NCBI GenBank assembly: GCA_947459245.1
Contig: CANHCV010000008.1
Coordinates: 1-56,820 of the forward strand
Direction of reading: 5' to 3'
DNA: 56,820 nucleotides
From: Bacteroidota bacterium
GTDB lineage: Bacteria; Bacteroidota; Bacteroidia; UBA7662; CANHCV01
Shown: positions 16,814 to 24,831 of the stretch, piece by piece
How the letters are laid out: every line of letters begins with the position of its first letter
How positions within the stretch are numbered: the first letter of the stretch is position 1
Notes under the pieces: model-generated
The model's database searches: none
The model's input: the letters and a program-made list of their open reading frames with translations, nothing else
What the model was told of the DNA's origin: nothing
Position numbers and translations under genes: made by a program

Positions 16814-17926
16814 TTGGCAGGCATCTATCTACATATTCCCTTCTGCAGAAAAAAATGCAGTTATTGCGATTTCCATTTCAGCACTTCGCTTCGCACCAAA
16901 TCCATGGTTTTGGATGGAATGATTCGAGAAATTCAGGCAGCGCCTTCTTTTCTTTCTAGCAAAAATATCGATACCATTTACTTCGGAGGAGGAACTCCAT
17001 CCCTTTTGTCTGCCCAAGAAATTGAACGGATTTTGAATGAAATTCATCAACATTTCCCGGTGAATCGGTCAGCTGAAATAACGCTGGAATTGAATCCGGA
17101 AGATGGAGAATTGAAGCATTTGGAGGCATTATTGAAGTTGGGTATTAACCGATTGAGCATGGGGGTACAATCCATGAACCCCGATATTCTTGCATTTTCG
17201 AATCGGAATCACGAAGCCCAACAATCGTTAACGGCTTACCAACATGCTCGTGAGGTTGGGTTCAGCAGTATTTCGGTGGATTTGATGTTTGGTTTCCCGG
17301 GGCAAACGCTGGATCAATGGAAAAGCGACGTTGAATTTTGGATCTCTCAGAGGCCCGAGCACATCAGTTTGTATTCGCTTACAGTGGAAGACCGAACCGC
17401 CTTGAAAAAATGGGTCAAAGCGAAGGAGGTAACTCCGTTGGAGGATGAAAAGGTGGCGGAAATGTTCCACTGGACCTCGGAATTTTTGGAAGGGCATGGT
17501 TGGGAACATTACGAGGTTTCGAATTTCGCTCGAGAAGGTTTCAGGAGTCGGCACAACGGGAATTATTGGAAAGGGGTTCCGTACGTGGGGATTGGCCCGG
17601 CGGCCCACGGGTACGATGGTGAACGGAGGCGTTGGAACCCGCGCAACAACGTGAAATACGGAAAAACGTGGAAGGAAGGGGTGCCGGCTTGGGAGGAAGA
17701 GCAATTAACGGAGGTGGATCGTTTCAACGAGCAATTGATGGTTCGCTTGCGAACGAGAGAGGGGTTGAAAAAATCGGAAATCAATCCGCTTTTTGCGGCG
17801 GAATTGGCGAAAAAGTGGAATCGTTTGGACCCGAAATACCGGCTGAACGATTCGGAATATTTCCGCTTTTCGAAAGCCGGTTGGTTGGTGATGGATGCGT
17901 TGTTGGTGGACTTGTTTGAGGGGTGA
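16814..17926 (+). CDS. hemW: HemW heme chaperone (radical SAM, HemN-like)
   Basis: 370 aa. The radical SAM cluster motif is C11-x3-C15-x2-C18 (CRKKCSYC), preceded by GIYLHIPF. FGGGTPSLL (near 57-65) binds SAM; LGINRLSMGVQS and the C-terminal HemN region (YVGIGPAAHGYDG) follow. HemW proteins have one Cys fewer after the cluster than true HemN and act as heme chaperones rather than coproporphyrinogen oxidase. The start is TTG at 16814: translation from it gives MAGIYLHIPFC, matching the conserved family N-terminus, and there is no ATG between it and the cluster. It is divergent from the barrel gene with only 17 bp between them, so its promoter must overlap that gene's 5' end; none is obvious. 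Confidence 0.9.
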   Translation: MAGIYLHIPFCRKKCSYCDFHFSTSLRTKSMVLDGMIREIQAAPSFLSSKNIDTIYFGGGTPSLLSAQEIERILNEIHQHFPVNRSAEITLELNPEDGELKHLEALLKLGINRLSMGVQSMNPDILAFSNRNHEAQQSLTAYQHAREVGFSSISVDLMFGFPGQTLDQWKSDVEFWISQRPEHISLYSLTVEDRTALKKWVKAKEVTPLEDEKVAEMFHWTSEFLEGHGWEHYEVSNFAREGFRSRHNGNYWKGVPYVGIGPAAHGYDGERRRWNPRNNVKYGKTWKEGVPAWEEEQLTEVDRFNEQLMVRLRTREGLKKSEINPLFAAELAKKWNRLDPKYRLNDSEYFRFSKAGWLVMDALLVDLFEG

Positions 17927-18069
17927 CCTTTCGTGTTACCCGTTCCTCGAGTGGTACGCTGGTCTCAATAAATCCCGACCTTCGTCGGGAACACTCGGGC
18001 ACCGGCCGTTGGGGATAATCAAAAAGCGATGCTGTATGAGGTGGTCGAGTGGCGATTTTGAAAAAATTG

Positions 18070-18190
18070 TTTTATCGAGACCACCCTTCGAGAGCCACAG
18101 GGAAGTGAGTTTGCATACAATTCCGGTGTCGGAGATCCTCGAAGGCACCCATATTATCGGCATCAATTTAAAAACAAAAAATTAAATTGG
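18070..18190 (-). repeat. Intergenic mosaic repeat element, partial copy 2
   Basis: It is the reverse-orientation counterpart of 36650-36745: CCTTCGAG arms (18085-18092 and 18138-18145) enclosing an ATTCCGGTG-containing loop, then CACCCATATTATC, an A-rich stretch and GGGGACTAACGTCC. It runs straight into the tandem array. Confidence 0.75.
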
Positions 18191-18490
18191 GGACTAACGT
18201 CCACCCCTCCCCAGAAGTAAAGTTAAGGCCTAGAGCCGTTTCAAATGTTTCCAAATTTTTGGAGCTAGCAAAGCGTAAATTGTTGTCGATCTGATCCAAA
18301 AAAAACGTGGACTTACGTCCGCCCCTCCCCAAAAGTAAAGTTAAGCCCTAGAGCCGTTTCAATCGTTTCCAAATTTTTGGAGCTAGCAAAGCGTAAATTG
18401 TTGTCGATCTGATCCAAAAAAACGTGGACTTACGTCCGCCCCTCCCCAAAAGTAAAGTTAAGCCCTAGAGCCGTTTCAATCGTTTCCAAT
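18191..18490 (+). repeat. Tandem repeat, unit 117-118 bp, about 2.6 copies
   Basis: Units begin at 18191, 18309 and 18426 (GGACT[A/T]ACGTCC). Each carries CCCCTCCCC, AAGTAAAGTTAAG and GAGCCGTTTCAATCGTTTCC. Units 2 and 3 are identical over their shared length, so the last duplication is recent. The third unit stops near 18489 in a T run just before the aat stop codon. Confidence 0.9.
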
Positions 18491-18528
18491 TTTTTTTTGC
18501 AAAAAGTAGAGTGCGATGTTGTAGGTTG

Positions 18529-19215
18529 CTACAACTCCCACGTTCCCATCCAGGTGGGCGAATCTAACCCCAAGGCCAATTCTTCCAAGAACTGAGGACG
18601 TGGAATTTCAACGGCGCCCAAGGTGGCCAAGTGCGGATTGTACAACTGGCAGTCGATCATCGTAAATCCCAATGGTTGTAAGCGCTGCGCCAACGTAATC
18701 AAGGCCAATTTGCTGGCGTTGCTTTCTTTAGAAAACATGGATTCTCCCATGAAAATACTGCCCAAACTCAGGCCGTACAGTCCGCCCACTAACGTGCCTT
18801 CCTTCCATACTTCCACCGAGTGGGCGTACCCCATTTTGTGCAATTCGTGGTAGGTCGTTACAATTTCATCGGTAATCCACGTGCCGAATTGCCCGTTCCT
18901 CGGAATGAACCTGCAGTGGTTAATCACGTCCAAAAAACACGTGTCCAAGGTGACCGAAAACAACCCATCTTTCATAACCCGTTGCATGCTTTTCGAAACT
19001 TTTACTTGTTCGGGATATATCACGCAACGAGGATCGGGCGACCACCACATCACGGGCTCTCCTTCGTTGAACCACGGAAAAATTCCCTGCTGATAGGCCT
19101 CCAACACCATTTCGGGCGATAAAATGTTGCCTACCGCTAACAACCCGTCCCGACGTGCGTTCAGCGGATTGGGGAACGCTTCCCCGGGTTTTAAAAAAGG
19201 AACCTTCAACCCCAT
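18529..19215 (-). CDS. aat: Leucyl/phenylalanyl-tRNA-protein transferase
   Basis: 228 aa, the normal family length. Signatures: GLLAVGNILSPEMVLEAYQQGIFPW near residues 24-48, WWSPDPRCV near 57, GYAHSVEVW near 129, GGLYGLSLGSIFMGESMFS near 143, and DCQL near 189. The enzyme adds Leu or Phe from charged tRNA to the N-terminus of proteins beginning with Arg or Lys, marking them for ClpS/ClpAP (N-degron pathway) in the cytoplasm. It starts 3 bp after the stop of the M1 peptidase gene upstream and is probably cotranscribed with it, a pairing of two N-terminus-directed protein-turnover enzymes. Confidence 0.95.
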   Translation of the reverse strand: MGLKVPFLKPGEAFPNPLNARRDGLLAVGNILSPEMVLEAYQQGIFPWFNEGEPVMWWSPDPRCVIYPEQVKVSKSMQRVMKDGLFSVTLDTCFLDVINHCRFIPRNGQFGTWITDEIVTTYHELHKMGYAHSVEVWKEGTLVGGLYGLSLGSIFMGESMFSKESNASKLALITLAQRLQPLGFTMIDCQLYNPHLATLGAVEIPRPQFLEELALGLDSPTWMGTWEL

Positions 19216-19218
19216 CCC

Positions 19219-21090
19219 TTACTTGGAAATGGGTTGAAGCAAGACCTGACCCTTGGTGGCGGAAGATTTATCCCACGGCCACGATTGGTTTTTGCGGTTT
19301 ACATCGGCCAAACGTTCGGTGGGGTCGATCTGAATCGATCGAATTTTCTTGTCGGCAGTTGGAATTTCGATGGTGTAAAACGGATGCGTCCAAGGCCACG
19401 GTGTGCAACCGATGAGCGGCCCATCGTACACGTCCTTGGTTTTACTTCCCTGCATGGCCGCAAGTGGAATGGTAAAAATCATCTTACTGCTATCTTCCAA
19501 AACCACTTCCACATCTACTGGCATGGGCAATCGGCCCACCCGTTCCAGCACCAACTCGGTTTTCCCGCTCTTCTGATTTTGGCTCACCTGCCGCAAAGCA
19601 TAATCCACCGTATTCACGGTTCCAATCCATTGTTCCCAGTACCACTCCAAATCCATTCCGCTCTCTTTCTCGGCAATTTTCTTCAAATCTTGCGGGGTTG
19701 GGTGCTTGAATTTCCACTGATCAAAATACTTCAATAAAATCTGATCTAAAACGGGTTGCCCAACAATGGAACTCAATTGATGAAGGAAGATGCTCCCTTT
19801 GTTGTAGCTTCCGTTGCTGAAATGCGTATTCCAATGGTAGGCATCAGCTTGAGTGGTGAGGGGTTCTTCGCGTCCGCTCAACGCCATGCGGAAATAGGCC
19901 TGATAGGCGGCATTCAGCGGGTTGCCTTTCCCTCCTTGAATTTCACGAAGAATCATATCTTCGGCATAGCTGGTGAAACCTTCGTCCATCCAAGGATACT
20001 TGGCTTCGTTGGTTCCTAAAATGCCGTAATACCAATTGTGCATCTTCTCGTGAATGGCCGTTCCCACCAAGGAATTGATGGGGGTTTTCCCAACCATGAG
20101 GGTGGCCATGGGGTATTCCATCCCGCCGTCTCCGCCTTGAATGAAGGAGAATTGTTGGTAAGGATATTTGCCAAATTTTCGGTTGGCAATGGCGAATGAT
20201 TTCACCATTACGGTCATGAGCGTATCCCATGTTTTGTGCAAGGGTGCTTCATCCATGTGGAAGAAATGAAGATCGATACCGTCGGCCGTTTTGGTTTTTT
20301 TGTGAATGAACTTCGGATCGGCCGCCCACACGAAATCGTGCACCTGAGGTGCTACAAACCGCCAAGTTACTTTGGAGGAAGTGTAAGGTTTAGCTAACGG
20401 AGCATACCCTTTTCCGATGGTTTCAGGTTGTTGAAGGTAGCCGGTGGCTCCAATGGTGTAGGAAGTATCTACGGTGAGGGAAACATCGAAATCGCCCCAA
20501 ACACCGTAAAATTCACGGCCCACGTAGGGCGATAAATTCCAGCCGTCTTTGTCGTATTCGCACAATTTGGGGTACCACTGACTCATGGAATAATCCACGC
20601 CTTCGGCGTTGTTGCGTCCCGAGCGGCGGATTTGCACGGGCACTTGTGCTTCGAAATCGAGGGCGAGGGTGGTTTTCTTTCCGGGAAATAGCGGTTTGGC
20701 CAGGGTTACTTCCAAAACGGTTTCCCGCTCGGAGAGGGAGAGCACTTTTCCATCTTGGCTCATGTTTACCACCTTCTGAATGCCGATTTCGTTGGGTTTG
20801 AGACCCGCAATGCGCGCTCCTACCCGAGGATCGGGATCTTCAATGTTGCGGGAACGAACGTCCATCATGCTTCCCGGTTGAAACGCATTCCAATACAAAT
20901 GGAAATACACTTTGCTCAACGTATCGGGCGAATTGTTGGTGAGAACCAATTTCTCTTTTCCTTTGATTTGATGATTTTGGTGATTCAGTTCGGCTTCAAT
21001 GGTGTAGCTAACGTGTTGTTGCCAATACCCGGGTTGGCCGAACAAAGGGAAGCATCCCAAAACAAAAACAAAGGAGAAAAATTTTTTCAT
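19219..21090 (-). CDS. Secreted M1-family metallopeptidase (aminopeptidase N-like)
   Basis: 623 aa from the ATG at 21090, which begins a signal peptide (MKKFFSFVFVLGCFPLFG). The longer frame from 21147 is rejected because a -7 box lies just upstream of 21090. The gluzincin zinc site is complete: H347-E-K-M-H351 followed 18 residues later by E370 (MDEGFTSY). GGMEYP about 30 residues before it corresponds to the exopeptidase GAMEN motif. The N-terminal saddle-like beta domain and C-terminal helical part are consistent with M1 peptidases common in Bacteroidota. Likely role: peptide degradation in the periplasm or at the surface. No T9SS tail is seen. It forms an operon with aat downstream. Confidence 0.9.
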   Translation of the reverse strand: MKKFFSFVFVLGCFPLFGQPGYWQQHVSYTIEAELNHQNHQIKGKEKLVLTNNSPDTLSKVYFHLYWNAFQPGSMMDVRSRNIEDPDPRVGARIAGLKPNEIGIQKVVNMSQDGKVLSLSERETVLEVTLAKPLFPGKKTTLALDFEAQVPVQIRRSGRNNAEGVDYSMSQWYPKLCEYDKDGWNLSPYVGREFYGVWGDFDVSLTVDTSYTIGATGYLQQPETIGKGYAPLAKPYTSSKVTWRFVAPQVHDFVWAADPKFIHKKTKTADGIDLHFFHMDEAPLHKTWDTLMTVMVKSFAIANRKFGKYPYQQFSFIQGGDGGMEYPMATLMVGKTPINSLVGTAIHEKMHNWYYGILGTNEAKYPWMDEGFTSYAEDMILREIQGGKGNPLNAAYQAYFRMALSGREEPLTTQADAYHWNTHFSNGSYNKGSIFLHQLSSIVGQPVLDQILLKYFDQWKFKHPTPQDLKKIAEKESGMDLEWYWEQWIGTVNTVDYALRQVSQNQKSGKTELVLERVGRLPMPVDVEVVLEDSSKMIFTIPLAAMQGSKTKDVYDGPLIGCTPWPWTHPFYTIEIPTADKKIRSIQIDPTERLADVNRKNQSWPWDKSSATKGQVLLQPISK

Positions 21091-21093
21091 GCC

Positions 21094-21101
21094 CAAAAAT
21101 A
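21094..21101 (-). promoter_or_regulatory. -7 box of the M1-aat operon (leaderless type)
   Basis: TATTTTTG on the minus strand, 3 nt before ATG 21090. Confidence 0.6.
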
Positions 21102-21146
21102 GTAAAATCGAAAAAACATTTGCATTGTTGTATCTACAACTAACCA

Positions 21147-21154
21147 TATCTTTG
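21147..21154 (+). promoter_or_regulatory. -7 box of the pirin gene (leaderless type)
   Basis: TATCTTTG, then TGGC, then ATG 21159: 4 nt spacing, identical to the mnmE promoter (36828-36835). Confidence 0.65.
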
Positions 21155-21158
21155 TGGC

Positions 21159-21878
21159 ATGAAAAAAGAATTCATTGCTTCTGATAGTCGCGGACGGGCC
21201 AATCACGGTTGGTTACGTTCGAATTTTAGTTTTAGTTTTTCGCATTACTACGATCCGGAGCGGGTTCATTTTGGGATGCTTCGGGTGCTGAACGACGATT
21301 GGATTGCGGGGGGTGAAGGATTTCCGATGCACCCTCACGACAACATGGAGATCGTTACGTTGGTTTTGAACGGGGCGGTTGCTCATGAAGATACCACGGG
21401 AGGAAGAGATGTCATTCGCAAAGGACAGATTCAAATGATGCATGCGGGAAAAGGCTTGCAGCACAGTGAGTTCAACGCCAGTGAAACCGAGGCGTTGGAA
21501 TTGCTTCAGATGTGGGTTTTCCCCAAGTGGAAGGACGTTCAACCCGGTTACGAAACGTTAACCATTTCGGACTTGATGCGCCCCAACGAGTTGATGAGTG
21601 TGGTTTCGCACGATGGGCGCAACGGGAGTTTGGTGATTCAGCAAGATGCGGCTTTCCACGTTGGATTTTTTGAGGAAGAGACGGAGTTGAATTGGCAACC
21701 CAATCAGGCTGGAAACGGAGTTTATTTCTTTCAGATTGAAGGCAGTTCAACGATTGAGGGTGAGTTGTTGGGCCGACGGGATGCGATGCAGGTATGGGAA
21801 TTTGATGGAGGACTTTCGTTGAAAGTGGGGGCTGGCAGCCATTTGTTGGCCATCGAGGTACCTACGAAATTGGCGTGA
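21159..21878 (+). CDS. Pirin-family bicupin (YhhW-like)
   Basis: 239 aa, the length of YhhW-type pirins. The N-terminal cupin carries the metal ligands H58, H60 (MHPHDNMEI), H102 and E104 (LQHSE), and the pattern of partner residues is intact. The C-terminal cupin lacks ligands, as usual. E. coli YhhW has quercetin 2,3-dioxygenase activity in vitro; other pirins bind transcription factors, so the cellular role is open. It is a single-gene unit with its own promoter, divergent from the M1 peptidase gene, and is followed by a repeat array rather than a clear terminator. Confidence 0.9.
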   Translation: MKKEFIASDSRGRANHGWLRSNFSFSFSHYYDPERVHFGMLRVLNDDWIAGGEGFPMHPHDNMEIVTLVLNGAVAHEDTTGGRDVIRKGQIQMMHAGKGLQHSEFNASETEALELLQMWVFPKWKDVQPGYETLTISDLMRPNELMSVVSHDGRNGSLVIQQDAAFHVGFFEEETELNWQPNQAGNGVYFFQIEGSSTIEGELLGRRDAMQVWEFDGGLSLKVGAGSHLLAIEVPTKLA

Positions 21879-21897
21879 TGCCCTCCCTGAAGTGTGT

Positions 21898-22230
21898 CTT
21901 CGACTGGCTCAGGTAAACCCGACCCCTCCCCGGAAGTAAAGTTAAGGATTAGAGCCGTTTCAATCGTTTACAAATTTTCGAGTTACCTGTTCATAGAAGG
22001 ATGACCGATTAATCGAAAAAAAAATCAACCCGGGACTAACGCCCTTCGACTGGCTCAGGTAACACCGACCCCTCCCCGGAAGTAAAGTTAAGGATTAGAG
22101 CCGTTTCAATCGTTTCCAAATTTTCGAGTTACCTGTTCATAGAAGGATGTGCAATTAATCGAAAAAGAAAATCAACCCGGGACTAACGTCCTTCGACTGG
22201 CTCAGGTAACACCGACCCCTCCCCGGAAGT
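21898..22230 (+). repeat. Tandem repeat, unit 146-147 bp, about 2.3 copies
   Basis: Units start at 21898, 22044 and 22191. Each carries the TTCGACTGGCTCAGG module followed by ACCCCTCCCC, GGAAGTAAAG, GAGCCGTTTCAATCGTTT and a TTCGAGTTACCTGTTCATAG tail. The core is shared with the 117-bp array at 18191, but this array has an extra 23 bp between GGGACTAACGTCC and ACCCCTCCCC. Confidence 0.9.
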
Positions 22231-22390
22231 AAAGATAGGGTTTGAAAAATGGCTAGTCGTAAAGAAACGTTTCTATCCGTTTATAAACGTTTAAAAACGG
22301 ATAAATCATTGACATTGTGGGGAATAAAATTTAGCTTTGTGCGTGGGGAGGCCCCGAAGCATTTCGGGATAAAATGAGTGGCGGCCCCCT
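22215..22390 (-). repeat. Intergenic mosaic repeat element, copy 3 (reverse)
   Basis: From 22215, CCCCTCCCC-GGAAGTAAAGATAGGG-TTTG...CTAGTCG matches the reverse of 36590-36632 and of 4090-4130. AAACGTTT occurs at 22265-22272 and 22285-22292. 22306-22390 matches the reverse of 36131-36235 except for a 23-bp difference. Confidence 0.8.
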
Positions 22391-22563
22391 ATGGAATCGA
22401 TGTTTTTTTGATTTATCAAGTGTTCACCGCTAACATCTATCCCAAATCGGGTAGCGATGATCGCCGACCGCTCCCTAATTTTCTAGCAGCGAGAAGGTGA
22501 AATTGAGTTAATTTATCGTGCCTTCGAGAACCCATACACCGGAAGCGAGAGCAATAATTTTTT

Positions 22564-22893
22564 TTATCCTTCGTTCGACCAATCGTCTCCGTTGAATTCA
22601 CGATCGTATTGGGAGAAGTCGTGATCCGGCATTAAATCGGTTTTCACGTAGTTCACCGCATCGTTCAATCCTCCAACAAACTTGTGAAAGTCTTCTTTGT
22701 ACAAGTAAATTTTGTGTTTGATGTAAACACCTTCTTCGTATCCCCTTTTGCTTTCGGTGATCGTGATGTAGTAATCGTTGGATCGGGTTGATTTTACATC
22801 GAAGAAATAGGTTCTTTTTCCAGCTCGCACTCGTTTCGAGTACACTTCATCGGGTTGCCCACCCTCATAACGGTTGAATTGTTCGTCTCTCAC
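22564..22893 (-). CDS. DUF3276 / Pur-alpha-like nucleic-acid-binding protein
   Basis: 109 aa. The sequence (SKRVRAGKRTYFFDVKSTRS, YYITITESKR, HKIYLYKEDFHKFVGGL) is the single PUR repeat of DUF3276. Structures of the Borrelia and Bacteroides members show a Pur-alpha fold that dimerises and binds single-stranded nucleic acid; the Borrelia member BpuR binds DNA and RNA. The acidic C-terminal tail (DREFNGDDWSNEG) fits. Likely a small abundant nucleoid or RNA-binding protein. It lies 71 bp downstream of the ABC exporter gene. A near-consensus promoter of its own (TTG at 22940-22942, 21 bp, TATTTTAG at 22911-22918) lies 17 nt before the ATG. Confidence 0.88.
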   Translation of the reverse strand: MRDEQFNRYEGGQPDEVYSKRVRAGKRTYFFDVKSTRSNDYYITITESKRGYEEGVYIKHKIYLYKEDFHKFVGGLNDAVNYVKTDLMPDHDFSQYDREFNGDDWSNEG

Positions 22894-22964
22894 AATGGTG
22901 TTTGTTTGTGCTAAAATAGAGATTAACCCCCTTTGAACGCAAAAACCAATTACTCACAAACATT

Positions 22965-24770
22965 TCACAAATCGCCCTCAGCTTCGGCAATTTGTTGTTT
23001 CTCAAACAAATCCTTATAAAAGCCGGGTTGTTGAAGCAGCGTTTCGTGGGTGCCAACGGCGGCCAATTGTCCTTCGTTCAACACCAAAATGCGTTGGGCC
23101 GCCTGCACGCTGGAAATGCGGTGGCTAATGATCACCGTGGTAATGCCCTTGGTTTCCTGCTGCAAATTCTGCAAAATCTTGTGCTCGGTATCTGTGTCCA
23201 AAGCCGAAAGCGTGTCGTCGAAAATAAACAATTTCGGACGCCCAATGAATGCCCTTGCCAAGGCAATGCGCTGTTTTTGTCCGCCGCTCAACGTAACGCC
23301 CCGTTCGCCAACCATGGTTTGATAACCATCTTGAAATCCTTCAATCGTTTCGTGTATTTCGGCCAGTTTCGCGGCTTCTTCAACGCGTTTTTTCAGCATT
23401 TCAGGATCCGATTCATCTCCGGCGCCCAAAGCAATGTTGTTGAAAATGGTATCGGAAAATAAGAAGGGCTCCTGTGGAACCACGCCCATTTGTTTCCGCA
23501 ACGCCGTTCCGCTCCATTCTTTCACGTTTTTCCCGTCGATAACGATGTTGCCTTCGGAAGCATCGAACAAACGGGCCAACAGTAAAATCAAGGTCGATTT
23601 TCCGCTTCCCGTTTTGCCTACAATTCCCAATTGCTGCCCAGCCTCCAACGAAAAATCGATGTTTTTCAAGGCGTTTTCGGCAGCATCGGGATAATGAAAA
23701 GTAACGTTTTGAAAGGAAATCGCGCCCTGCATGCTCCCAGAAAATCCCGCTTCTTTGTCGTAATCGGGCTTTTCGTTCAAAAACTGAAGAATGCGTTGCT
23801 GGGAGGCTTCCGCCTGCTGAATGAGCGATGCTACCCATCCAACCGACGCAACCGGCCAAGTGAGCATGTTCACGTAAATCACAAATTCGGCCACCGTTCC
23901 GGCGCCCATCGTTCCCTTCATCACTTCAATTCCTCCCAAATAAATGGTTAGGATGGTACTTAATCCAATCAAACAAAGAATGATGGGAAAGAAGAGGGCT
24001 TCAATCTTCACCAAGTACAATTTCGCACTATACATCTCTTGCATCTCCTTTTCAAAATCGGACGAGAAGGCGGCTTGTCGGTGGAATGAACGGATGGTTC
24101 GAATGCCTGAAAAAGTCTCTTGTGCCGCACCGGTAAGTTTGGCCAGCTGCTGCTGGATTTTGGTAGAACGCAGCAAAATGCGCTTGCTCACCAAAAAAAT
24201 TGCGATGGAAAGAATGGGAAGCGGTGCAAGAACGTACAAAGTGAGCTTCGGAGAAACATCGATCATGGCGTACAACACGAATCCAAACATGAAAATGAGG
24301 TTTCCAATGTACATGATTCCCGGTCCGAGGTACATACGCACGTTGCCTACATCTTCCGCAATGCGCGACATCAGATCGCCCGTGAAGTTTTTGCGGAAAA
24401 AGGAAAGCGTTAGTTCGGTGTATTTTTGAAACAACTCGTTTTTCAAATCGAACTCGGCCCAGCGGGAAAAAACAATGAGCGTTTGCCGCATGTAATACAT
24501 CAGCACCCCGCGAACGATGGTGTAAAGCAAAATGATTGCGCCTAGAAAAATGAGGTAGTTTGCCGGAGTACTTTCCAAATTCTTCACCCAGTTCCAACTA
24601 CCAATAACCGGTAAATCTGATTTTTTTCCTTGCAGAAAATCGATGGCGATGCGCACCATTTTCGGAGCTAAAATGCCGAAATAATTGGATAAAGCAACGA
24701 ATAAGAATCCCAGGCCGATGTGCCAAGGATATTTCCAAAAAAATCGGTTGAGGGAGGGTAGGGCTTTCAC
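22965..24770 (-). CDS. ABC exporter, fused membrane and ATPase domains (MsbA/BmrA-like)
   Basis: 601 aa from a GTG at 24770. The open frame extends to 24833, but a -7 box ends 4 nt before this GTG, and the product then begins VKALPSLNRFFWKYPW, right at the elbow helix of the exporter. The membrane domain with six helices covers about residues 1-320. The ATPase domain (about 345-590) has Walker A GKTGSGKST, a Q-loop (PQEPFLF), signature LSGGQ, Walker B LFIFDDTLSALD and the H-loop (SHR). The Walker B ends DD where most exporters have DE; with Asp as catalytic base ATP hydrolysis may be slow, or this half may be the degenerate site of a heterodimer. Substrate unknown (lipid, drug or peptide). 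Confidence 0.9.
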   Translation of the reverse strand: MKALPSLNRFFWKYPWHIGLGFLFVALSNYFGILAPKMVRIAIDFLQGKKSDLPVIGSWNWVKNLESTPANYLIFLGAIILLYTIVRGVLMYYMRQTLIVFSRWAEFDLKNELFQKYTELTLSFFRKNFTGDLMSRIAEDVGNVRMYLGPGIMYIGNLIFMFGFVLYAMIDVSPKLTLYVLAPLPILSIAIFLVSKRILLRSTKIQQQLAKLTGAAQETFSGIRTIRSFHRQAAFSSDFEKEMQEMYSAKLYLVKIEALFFPIILCLIGLSTILTIYLGGIEVMKGTMGAGTVAEFVIYVNMLTWPVASVGWVASLIQQAEASQQRILQFLNEKPDYDKEAGFSGSMQGAISFQNVTFHYPDAAENALKNIDFSLEAGQQLGIVGKTGSGKSTLILLLARLFDASEGNIVIDGKNVKEWSGTALRKQMGVVPQEPFLFSDTIFNNIALGAGDESDPEMLKKRVEEAAKLAEIHETIEGFQDGYQTMVGERGVTLSGGQKQRIALARAFIGRPKLFIFDDTLSALDTDTEHKILQNLQQETKGITTVIISHRISSVQAAQRILVLNEGQLAAVGTHETLLQQPGFYKDLFEKQQIAEAEGDL

Positions 24771-24774
24771 GCTA

Positions 24775-24782
24775 CAAAAGTA
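24775..24782 (-). promoter_or_regulatory. -7 box of the ABC exporter gene (leaderless type)
   Basis: TACTTTTG on the minus strand, 4 nt before the GTG at 24770. It decides the start against two upstream ATG codons (24797, 24833) that would precede the promoter. Confidence 0.6.
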
Positions 24783-24804
24783 TCGAAAAAAGAGCATTGC
24801 TTCG

Positions 24805-24812
24805 TACCTTTG
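24805..24812 (+). promoter_or_regulatory. -7 box of the leucine-dehydrogenase-like gene
   Basis: TACCTTTG, 19 nt before ATG 24832, back to back with the ABC exporter promoter. Confidence 0.6.
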
Positions 24813-24831
24813 CGCCCTAAATCCGTAGCAC

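Larger units (their letters stand above)
17927..18528. other. Gene-free region with repeats between convergent genes
   Basis: About 600 bp between the stops of hemW and aat. It contains a small hairpin (TCCCGAC 17973-17979 with GTCGGGA 17984-17990), a block homologous to 36600-36745 in reverse (18070-18190), and a tandem array (18191-18490). The frame at 17895-18185 overlaps hemW and the repeats and is not credible as a gene. Confidence 0.75.
21879..22563. other. Gene-free region with repeats between convergent genes
   Basis: About 685 bp. It holds a tandem array of about 147-bp units (21898-22220), an AAACGTTT palindrome block (22260-22300), a reverse copy of the 36131-36235 block (22306-22390) and a trace of the CCTTCGAGAACC block near 22520. 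No protein-like frame is present. Confidence 0.75.

Noticed and set aside
17895-18185. Possible small protein of 96 aa after hemW
   Set aside because: It overlaps the hemW 3' end, runs through repeat DNA and hairpins, and has no protein-like composition.
18191-22230. CRISPR-like repeat arrays
   Set aside because: Units are 117 and 147 bp with no short constant repeats separated by unique equal-length spacers, and no cas genes are nearby; these are tandem duplications.
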